A DNA stretch of 6,741 nt, taken from an uncultured Anaerolineales bacterium (GTDB lineage Bacteria; Chloroflexota; Anaerolineae; Anaerolineales; UBA11657). Made by a program: the position numbers and the translations under genes. Under the pieces are notes generated by a model, which did not search any database, was not told where the DNA came from, and saw only the letters and a list, made by a program, of their open reading frames with translations. The stretch spans positions 1-6,741 of the forward strand of contig CAJWGI010000071.1 of NCBI GenBank assembly GCA_913031335.1, given 5' to 3'. Within the stretch, counting starts at the first letter, position 1; each line of letters begins with the position of its first letter. Of this stretch, positions 1-5,116 are shown piece after piece.

Positions 1-774
1 GCTATCAATGAGAACGTTATCCACCTCGTCAATGATGGAATAGTGCAGAGCACGTTGACGCCGGTCCGCAAGGCGGTTGGCAATGTTGTCGCGCAGATAA
101 TCGAAACCGAATTCATTGTTGGTGCCATAAGTCACGTCGGCGGCATAAGCCTGGCGCCGGGCCACCATACGCATGTGGTTGCTGTCCTCCTGCGGGGTCT
201 CATGCTCGGGATCAAACAGAAAGGCCATCTGCGCGTTGTCGGTACGCCCGGCGTCCTGCAGAATGCCGACCTGCATGCCGAGCAAGTGGAAGACTGGCCC
301 CATCCATTTAGCATCGCGGCGCGCCAGGTAATCGTTGACCGTCACCAGATGCGCGCCCCGGCCGGAGAGTGCGTTCAGATAGAGCGGCAGGGTGGCCACC
401 AACGTTTTACCCTCGCCAGTGCGCATTTCCGCGATGCGGCCGGCGTGCAGCACCTGCCCGCCAATCAGTTGCACCGGATAATGGCGCAAACCGATGGTGC
501 GGACTGCAGCCTCCCGCACCGCGGCGAACGCCGGCACCAGAATCTCATCAAGCGCATGTGTCTCGGCCTCCTTTCGGGCGTCATCATTGCTCAGGCCGGA
601 GGTGGCAGCGCGCAGCTGCTCGCGGAAGGCGTCGGTTTTCGCGCGCAGCTGCGAATCGCTCAAGGCCTGATATTCAGGTTCAAGGGCGGAGATTTCATCC
701 GCGACCAGTTCATATTGCTTCAGGTCGCGCTCAGTCGGTTTTCCACCAACTGCTGTCAGGAGCTTCTTGAACAT
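1..774 (-). CDS. secA: Preprotein translocase ATPase SecA, N-terminal part (cut by window start)
   Basis: SecA is the cytoplasmic motor ATPase that pushes preproteins through the SecYEG channel. The 258 residues visible cover the start of nucleotide-binding domain 1. They show the Walker A motif MRTGEGKT (117-124), then [11 protein letters not shown] (144-154), [18 protein letters not shown] (213-230) and the Walker B/DEVD segment [11 protein letters not shown] (247-257). All are family hallmarks. The ATG at 774 gives the normal short N-terminus MFKKLL. It lies 9 nt after the prs stop without a strong Shine-Dalgarno, so translation is probably coupled to prs. The loop between VGI (169-171) and RQAYAAD (207-213) is about 25 residues longer than in E. 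coli SecA. The frame is open to base 1, so the rest of the protein lies outside the window. Identification is near certain. Confidence 0.97.
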   Translation of the reverse strand, partial: MFKKLLTAVGGKPTERDLKQYELVADEISALEPEYQALSDSQLRAKTDAFREQLRAATSGLSNDDARKEAETHALDEILVPAFAAVREAAVRTIGLRHYPVQLIGGQVLHAGRIAEMRTGEGKTLVATLPLYLNALSGRGAHLVTVNDYLARRDAKWMGPVFHLLGMQVGILQDAGRTDNAQMAFLFDPEHETPQEDSNHMRMVARRQAYAADVTYGTNNEFGFDYLRDNIANRLADRRQRALHYSIIDEVDNVLIDS

Positions 775-783
775 GCAACCGTA

Positions 784-1764
784 CTACTCGTTAAACATCT
801 CCCCCACGCTGCGACCCTCGTGAGCGCGCAAAATGACTTCTGCCAGCAGAGGGGCAATGGAGAGCACGGTCATATTGGGGAGTTTCTTTTCCGCGGGAAT
901 CTGAACAGTGTTGGTGGTCACAATGGCTTTGAAATCAGTGTTCTGGAAACGTTCGGTCGCCGGGTCGGAGAGCACGGCGTGTACGAAGGATAGATACACG
1001 TCTCGCGCCCCCTGTCCTTTGACGATATGATGGGCCTCAATCACTGAGCCAGCCGTATCAACCTCGTCATCAACGATGATGACATCGCGGTCGTGCACGT
1101 CGCCAATAACGCCGACAGCCTCGGCGCGCGCATCGTTTTGCTGGCGACGCTTCTCGATGAAGGCTATAGGCAAGCCGAGTTTGGCGGCGAAGTTGCGCCC
1201 TTTTTTGGCAAAACCCAGGTCTGCCGTCACGACGACCGGGTTGTGCATGTGCTCACAGCGCTGCTGGAAGTGGTCGCTCAAAATGTGGAATGCGGTGAGG
1301 GCATCACCGGGGATTGAGAAGAAGCCTTGAATCTGACCGGCGTGCAGGTCGAGAGTCATGTAACGATCCGCGCCCGCCACCTCCATCATGTCCGCCACCA
1401 GGCGCGCTGCAATGGGCACGCGCGGCTGGTCCTTTTTATCAGAGCGCGAATAACATAGATATGGAACCACCGCTGTCAATCGGCCCACGGAATCGAGACG
1501 CAGAGTCTGCAACATGATGAGCAGTTCCATCAGATTGTCGTTCACCGGGGATGTGGTACTCTGAATAACATAAGCATCCTGCCCGCGGGCGCTGGCGTGC
1601 AGTCGGCAGAAAATATTTTCGTTGGGGAAGCGCACCAGGTCGCGACCATTGAGCGGCACGCGCAGATAATCGCTTATTTCATCGGCAAGCTCGGGGCTGG
1701 CAGAGCCGGCATACAAGCGAATCTCACCATAAATGCGTGGGTCACGAATTTTTATGGGCGTCAT
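784..1764 (-). CDS. prs: Ribose-phosphate pyrophosphokinase (PRPP synthetase)
   Basis: This cytosolic enzyme transfers pyrophosphate from ATP to ribose 5-phosphate to make PRPP, the precursor of nucleotides, histidine, tryptophan and NAD. At 326 residues it is close to the usual 310-320. Visible signatures are YSRSDKKDQPR (105-115), the metal-binding segment DLHAGQIQGFF (139-149), IEKRR (203-207), the PRPP-binding loop VDDEVDTAGS (231-240) and the C-terminal APLLAEVILRAHEGRSV (304-320). The usual final T of the PRPP loop is S here. The catalytic flexible loop reads DLGFAKKGR (182-190), where many class I enzymes have a GGVxRAR-like sequence, but basic residues are kept. A GAGGAT Shine-Dalgarno (1771-1776) lies 6 nt before the ATG. 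It sits 27 nt after meaB and 9 nt before secA on the same strand, so it is probably co-transcribed with both. Confidence 0.95.
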   Translation of the reverse strand: MTPIKIRDPRIYGEIRLYAGSASPELADEISDYLRVPLNGRDLVRFPNENIFCRLHASARGQDAYVIQSTTSPVNDNLMELLIMLQTLRLDSVGRLTAVVPYLCYSRSDKKDQPRVPIAARLVADMMEVAGADRYMTLDLHAGQIQGFFSIPGDALTAFHILSDHFQQRCEHMHNPVVVTADLGFAKKGRNFAAKLGLPIAFIEKRRQQNDARAEAVGVIGDVHDRDVIIVDDEVDTAGSVIEAHHIVKGQGARDVYLSFVHAVLSDPATERFQNTDFKAIVTTNTVQIPAEKKLPNMTVLSIAPLLAEVILRAHEGRSVGEMFNE

Positions 1765-1791
1765 TATTCAATCCTCGTCACAGCACTAACT

Positions 1792-2772
1792 TCAATCAAT
1801 ATCCTCCATCAGGCTTGCGACGGCGCTGTACGGGTCGGTCTCCCGCGCCACAATCGCCTGCAAGAGTGCGTCAAATCGCTGCTGCGAAACCTGCTGCACG
1901 AGCCTAGTATACAACCGATTGCGGAGCCGCAATTCAACGATGGCACGCATGCGCTCCCGCTGGCGGTTGTCGAGCTCGCCGCTGCTGGCCAGATAATCAT
2001 GGTGCGCCACAAGACTCTGCAGCAACTCATCCACGCCTTCGCCCACACTTGCCACCGTCATCAGCAGCGGCACCTCCCAGCCCGGAGATGGAGTATCAGC
2101 CTGCTCGCTATGCGGGTGACCGGCAACGGCGCGGGCCGTCTGACCCATCGTCAGCGTGGAGCGCAGATAAGCGCGCGTTTGCTCGGCGCCGGAAAGGTCA
2201 GCTTTGTTGACTACCAGAATATCGGCAATCTCCAGAATGCCCGCCTTAATCGCCTGCACATCGTCGCCGCTGCCGGGCGCCATCAGCACGATAGTCGTGT
2301 GAACGTTGGCGGCTATTTCCACTCCGGCCTGGCCCACGCCAACGGTTTCGATTAGCACGCAGTCAAAACCGGCGGCATCAAGCACATCCGCGGCTGCCGC
2401 AGTCGCATGGGAAAGCCCACCCAGCGCCCCACGGGTAGCCATGCTGCGGATGTAAATGCCTTTGTCACCCGCCAGATCCCGCATGCGGATGCGGTCGCCC
2501 AGAACGGCGCCGCTGCTGAACGGACTGGTGGGGTCTACCGCCAGCACGCCCACAGTATCCCCCCGCGCGCGCACTGATTGCGCCAGCGCGTTCACCAGAG
2601 TGGATTTACCAACTCCGGGCGCACCGGTCACACCCACCAAATGCGCCTTGCCGCCGTGCGCGTGCAGTTCAGCGAGAATACGCTCACTGGCGGCATCGCC
2701 ATCTTCGATGAACGTCAGAGCACGCGCCAATGCCCGCTGGTCACCAGAGATTATCTTTTTTGCCAGAGACAT
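1792..2772 (-). CDS. meaB: MeaB-type G-protein chaperone of a B12-dependent acyl-CoA mutase
   Basis: MeaB (MMAA in humans, formerly often annotated ArgK or LAO/AO transport ATPase) is a SIMIBI-class GTPase. It gates cobalamin delivery to methylmalonyl-CoA mutase and protects the enzyme from inactivation. Seen here: P-loop GAPGVGKS (50-57), VLAVDPTSPFSSGAVLGDRIRM (two halves, 76-97), the MATRGALGGLS segment (111-121), the switch region LIETVGVGQ (140-148) and the guanine-specificity motif NKAD (189-192). The length, 326 residues, is normal for the family. The start fits the family N-terminus (LAKKIISGDQRALARALT), but no clear Shine-Dalgarno precedes the ATG. It lies 33 nt after the B12-binding subunit gene, which supports a mutase-chaperone role rather than amino-acid transport. 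Which mutase it serves cannot be read from the sequence. Confidence 0.94.
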   Translation of the reverse strand: MSLAKKIISGDQRALARALTFIEDGDAASERILAELHAHGGKAHLVGVTGAPGVGKSTLVNALAQSVRARGDTVGVLAVDPTSPFSSGAVLGDRIRMRDLAGDKGIYIRSMATRGALGGLSHATAAAADVLDAAGFDCVLIETVGVGQAGVEIAANVHTTIVLMAPGSGDDVQAIKAGILEIADILVVNKADLSGAEQTRAYLRSTLTMGQTARAVAGHPHSEQADTPSPGWEVPLLMTVASVGEGVDELLQSLVAHHDYLASSGELDNRQRERMRAIVELRLRNRLYTRLVQQVSQQRFDALLQAIVARETDPYSAVASLMEDID

Positions 2773-2805
2773 TGGGTTGGAACAGCGATTAAGGACGGGC
2801 GGCCC

Positions 2806-3225
2806 TCAGCCAGACGCCCCGGCCACAGCGCGCTCAACCGCACAGCGCACTGCCGCAACTATCTCGCCCGTGCGCGTGCCCGGGCCGAACACGGCTGCCA
2901 CGCCCAACTCCAGCAGCGCGGCTACATCCTCATCGGGGATGATGCCGCCCACGAAGACCGGCACGTGGGATATGTCCTTGTCCCGCAGTTGCGTCATCAC
3001 ACGCGGAACCAACGCGTTGTGCGCCCCGGAAAGAATGGAAACACCGACCGCCTGCACGTCCTCGTGCAGAGCCGCCTCGGCAATCATCTCCGGGGTCTGG
3101 CGCAGGCCGGTATAAACCACCTCCATGCCGTCATCGCGCAACGCCCGCGCGATGACTTTAGCGCCACGGTCGTGGCCATCAAGCCCGGGTTTGGCAATCA
3201 GCACGCGAATGGGATTGGTCGACAC
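2806..3225 (-). CDS. mcmB: Stand-alone cobalamin-binding (small) subunit of an acyl-CoA mutase
   Basis: This is a B12-binding Rossmann-like domain of the methylmalonyl-CoA mutase C-terminal family, encoded as a separate protein of about 139 residues. It carries the base-off/His-on motif DGHDRG (16-21, with H18 the expected cobalt ligand), preceded by VLIAKPGL. It also has SIL (63-65, the S-x-L motif) and VGG (92-94, the conserved GG near the nucleotide tail). Such subunits pair with a separate catalytic TIM-barrel subunit in methylmalonyl-, isobutyryl- or 2-hydroxyisobutyryl-CoA mutases. The partner is not in this window, so the substrate is unknown. I chose GTG at 3225 because GAGGAG stands 5 nt upstream. 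A TTG eight codons earlier (3249) gives 147 residues but lies upstream of the predicted transcription start. It is the first gene of the leftward unit, followed by meaB, which fits a mutase role. Confidence 0.9.
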   Translation of the reverse strand: MSTNPIRVLIAKPGLDGHDRGAKVIARALRDDGMEVVYTGLRQTPEMIAEAALHEDVQAVGVSILSGAHNALVPRVMTQLRDKDISHVPVFVGGIIPDEDVAALLELGVAAVFGPGTRTGEIVAAVRCAVERAVAGASG

Positions 3226-3230
3226 AGGTG

Positions 3231-3236
3231 CTCCTC
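3231..3236 (-). promoter_or_regulatory. Shine-Dalgarno that decides the mcmB start
   Basis: On the minus strand the sequence reads GAGGAG-CACCT-GTG. This is a near-ideal Shine-Dalgarno with 5 nt spacing before the GTG at 3225-3223. It favours GTG over the in-frame TTG at 3249-3247, which has no purine-rich site at a proper distance. Confidence 0.75.
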
Positions 3237-3251
3237 GCTCATTCGCCAAGG

Positions 3252-3280
3252 ATTATACCCGGATTCTTGACAGGCCTTAA
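3252..3280 (-). promoter_or_regulatory. Predicted sigma70-type promoter of the leftward mcmB-meaB-prs-secA unit
   Basis: Reading leftward, a perfect TATAAT -10 box (3257-3252) lies 17 nt from a weak -35 box, TTAAGG (3280-3275, three of six matches to TTGACA). The predicted start point is near 3245, leaving a leader of about 20 nt before the GTG at 3225. The -35 box falls inside the spacer of the opposing hrcA promoter. This is inferred from consensus only. Confidence 0.6.
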
Positions 3281-3296
3281 TTCTCCGTGGTATCAT
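3267..3296 (+). promoter_or_regulatory. Predicted sigma70-type promoter of hrcA-grpE-dnaK
   Basis: A perfect TTGACA -35 box (3267-3272) is followed after 18 nt by TATCAT (3291-3296, one mismatch to TATAAT). A TGG extended -10 element (3288-3290) adjoins it. The predicted start point is near 3303, a few bases before the CIRCE operator, which is where an HrcA repressor site is expected. No sigma32-type heat-shock promoter is apparent, consistent with control by HrcA/CIRCE. Confidence 0.75.
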
Positions 3297-3309
3297 TCAA
3301 GGGCAGTTG

Positions 3310-3336
3310 TTAGCACTCTTCAATCGAGAGTGCTAA
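3310..3336 (+). promoter_or_regulatory. CIRCE operator (HrcA binding site)
   Basis: The inverted repeat TTAGCACTC - 9 nt - GAGTGCTAA matches the CIRCE consensus at all 18 arm positions. It lies about +8 to +34 from the predicted hrcA start point and ends 19 nt before the hrcA ATG. HrcA, encoded immediately downstream, is known to bind this element as a dimer and block transcription of groE and dnaK operons until heat or misfolded protein inactivates it. In the transcript the same repeat can fold as a 9-bp hairpin in the leader. Confidence 0.97.
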
Positions 3337-3355
3337 TTCGGACCGGAACGTACGC

Positions 3356-4393
3356 ATGGAAACATTATCTGCTCGCCAGGAACGCCTCCTCGGACTGATT
3401 GTCCGTGAATACGTGGAAGTCCCCCGCAAGAGCGGCGTCAGCTCAAAAAGGCTCGTCGAGAAGTACGGGCTCGACTGGAGTTCCGCCACCGTGCGCAACG
3501 AGATGGCGGCGCTCACGCGAGCCGGTATGCTATGTCAGCCATACACCTCCGCCGGACGCATCCCCACGGAAGCGGGCTACCGCTATTTCGTGCGCCGGCT
3601 GGTGGAGGACGATTCCTTGCCGTCGGCGGAACGCCGCCTGATTAGCCACCAATTCCATCAGGCGCGCACCAGCGTGGACGAGTGGGGCCGGCTGGCGGTG
3701 GCGGTGCTGGCGCATCACACCCGCGCCGCCGCACTGGTAACCGCGCTGCACAGCCCGAAAGCGCGCTGCAAACATCTCGAGCTCATTTCCACGCGCGGGC
3801 GTCAGATCTTGATGGTGTTGGTGCTGCAGGGCGGTGAAGTCTTGCAGCAACTCTGCTCGCTGCAGGAGCCCGTTTCGCAGCCGGAGCTTTCGGAAATAGC
3901 TGCCCGATTGACATCAAGATGCAACGGCCACGCCGCCGACGCGGTTGAGCGCCAGAGTGAGTCCGCGCGAGCCGGCATCGAACGCATTCTGCTCGCGCAA
4001 ATCGCGGCCAGCATGCGCCGCGCCGATTCTTTTGCCGCAGGCGAGGTGTATCTGGACGGAGTGCAAAATGTGCTCGCCCAGAAGGAATTCACCGATTCGG
4101 CCCCGGCGCGCAAAGCGTTGCAGCTATTGGAGAAACGCACCTTCCTCGAGGATTTCCTCGCCTCAGCGCTCAGCCCGCACATCGGTGGCGTGCAGGTGGT
4201 CATCGCCGGTGAAGGCGATTGGAGCGAGCTGCGCGAGTGCTCCATGGTGCTGGCGCGCTACGGTACTCCCAACGTGGCCACCGGAGCCGTGGGTGTTTTC
4301 GGCCCCACCCGCATGGCCTATGATCGCGCCATCGGGGCGGTGCGCCACGTCGCCAACCTGATGACCAGCCTGGTGCATGAAAGCTACGGATAA
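3356..4393 (+). CDS. hrcA: Heat-inducible transcription repressor HrcA
   Basis: HrcA is the dimeric repressor of class I heat-shock genes and binds CIRCE DNA. The N-terminal winged helix-turn-helix includes SSKRLVEKYGL (29-39) and SSATVRNEMAALTRAGML (42-59). It is followed by the family signature QPYTSAGRIPTEAGYRYFV (61-79). The C-terminal domain ends in GVFGPTRMAYDRAIGAV (313-329), with the IAGEGDWSELRECSMVLARY region (283-302) before it, also typical. Length, 345 residues, is normal. Positions 22-28 read VPRKSGV, where many HrcA proteins have an AxPVGS-like sequence. Only a weak GGAA (3345-3348) precedes the ATG, so expression may be modest, as suits a repressor. It is the first gene of the operon and lies directly after its own operator, implying autorepression. 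Folding of HrcA is known to depend on GroEL in other bacteria. Confidence 0.97.
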   Translation: METLSARQERLLGLIVREYVEVPRKSGVSSKRLVEKYGLDWSSATVRNEMAALTRAGMLCQPYTSAGRIPTEAGYRYFVRRLVEDDSLPSAERRLISHQFHQARTSVDEWGRLAVAVLAHHTRAAALVTALHSPKARCKHLELISTRGRQILMVLVLQGGEVLQQLCSLQEPVSQPELSEIAARLTSRCNGHAADAVERQSESARAGIERILLAQIAASMRRADSFAAGEVYLDGVQNVLAQKEFTDSAPARKALQLLEKRTFLEDFLASALSPHIGGVQVVIAGEGDWSELRECSMVLARYGTPNVATGAVGVFGPTRMAYDRAIGAVRHVANLMTSLVHESYG

Positions 4394-4396
4394 TCA

Positions 4397-5095
4397 ATGC
4401 CGCCCGTAAACGAGCAGCAATCCGAAGACACCAAACTCCAGCCAGACTGGGAAGCACGGAGCGATTCTGTGATGGAGCAAAAAGAGAGCGTGTTGCAACA
4501 TCCACCAGAAGCGGAGGGTGAACAGGCGCCGCCCACCAGCACCACTCCCGAAGATGGCGGTGCGGACGGCAGAGAAGCAGCGGCAGATGGCGAGCAGACC
4601 GCCGCGGAGATTCCACCGGAGGAACTCACCGTTGAACAGTGGCTCGAGAAGCTGGCCGCTGCCGAAGAGCTGGCGGCAGAACGGCTGGAGGGGCAGCAGC
4701 GGTCACTGGCGGATTTCCAGAACTACAAACGGCGCACCACGCGCGACATGCAGCTTATCCGCCAGAACGCCGCCGCCACGTTGCTGGCGCGATTCTTCCC
4801 TATTCTGGATGACCTGGCGCTGGCGCTGGACTCCTTACCGACCACCGGCGACGGCGCCGCCTGGAGCGAAGGCGTGAACATGGTGCGCCGGAAACTGATG
4901 TCCGTGCTTGAGGGCGAGGACGTTGCCGTCATCGAAGCGGAGCCGGGCCAGGAATTCGACCCACATTTCCATGAGGCCATCGTACAAGAAGAGCACGACG
5001 AATACGACAGCGATCTCATCATCGCGGTGGTGCGCCCCGGCTACCGGTTGGGCGAGCGTGTGTTGCGCCCGACGCAGGTGCGTGTGGCAAAGTAG
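4397..5095 (+). CDS. grpE: Nucleotide exchange factor GrpE
   Basis: GrpE is a cytosolic homodimer that releases ADP from DnaK and so resets the chaperone cycle. Residues 78-125 form the charged, heptad-like helix of the dimer stalk, containing ADFQNYKRR (105-113). The C-terminal beta domain carries FDPHFHEAIVQEE (187-199) and GYRLGERVLRPTQVRVAK (215-232), all conserved in the family. At 232 residues it is longer than the usual 180-200. The excess is residues 1-77, rich in E, Q, P, A and G and probably disordered. The ATG at 4397 follows the hrcA stop by 3 nt without a clear Shine-Dalgarno, so translational coupling is likely. An internal ATG at 4472 (Met26) would give 207 residues and cannot be excluded. 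dnaK follows after 21 nt. Confidence 0.95.
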   Translation: MPPVNEQQSEDTKLQPDWEARSDSVMEQKESVLQHPPEAEGEQAPPTSTTPEDGGADGREAAADGEQTAAEIPPEELTVEQWLEKLAAAEELAAERLEGQQRSLADFQNYKRRTTRDMQLIRQNAAATLLARFFPILDDLALALDSLPTTGDGAAWSEGVNMVRRKLMSVLEGEDVAVIEAEPGQEFDPHFHEAIVQEEHDEYDSDLIIAVVRPGYRLGERVLRPTQVRVAK

Positions 5096-5116
5096 AGAGC
5101 AGAGGAAATAGGCATC

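Noticed and set aside
43..993. Plus-strand open frame of 316 codons opposite secA and prs
   Set aside because: It runs antisense across two unmistakable genes and crosses their junction. The translation has no recognisable motif and is explained by low stop-codon frequency in GC-rich DNA.
1765..1791. Possible promoter or terminator between meaB and prs
   Set aside because: The 27-nt gap holds the prs Shine-Dalgarno but no -10/-35 pair or hairpin with a T-run.
1597..2355. Plus-strand open frame of 252 codons opposite prs and meaB
   Set aside because: Antisense shadow of two well-supported genes, His/Gln-rich composition typical of such shadows, and no promoter or ribosome binding site seen.
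2456..3270. Two overlapping plus-strand frames opposite meaB and mcmB (2456-3115 and 2578-3270)
   Set aside because: Both lie antisense to real genes and translate to low-complexity, Arg/Ala/Ser-rich sequence without domains.
3310..3336. CIRCE inverted repeat read as a transcription terminator hairpin
   Set aside because: It has no following T-tract and matches the CIRCE consensus perfectly in the expected place before hrcA, so operator is the better explanation.
3310..3516. Small minus-strand frame of 68 codons over CIRCE and the start of hrcA
   Set aside because: It overlaps the operator and the conserved HrcA DNA-binding domain in antisense, with no similarity to a known protein.
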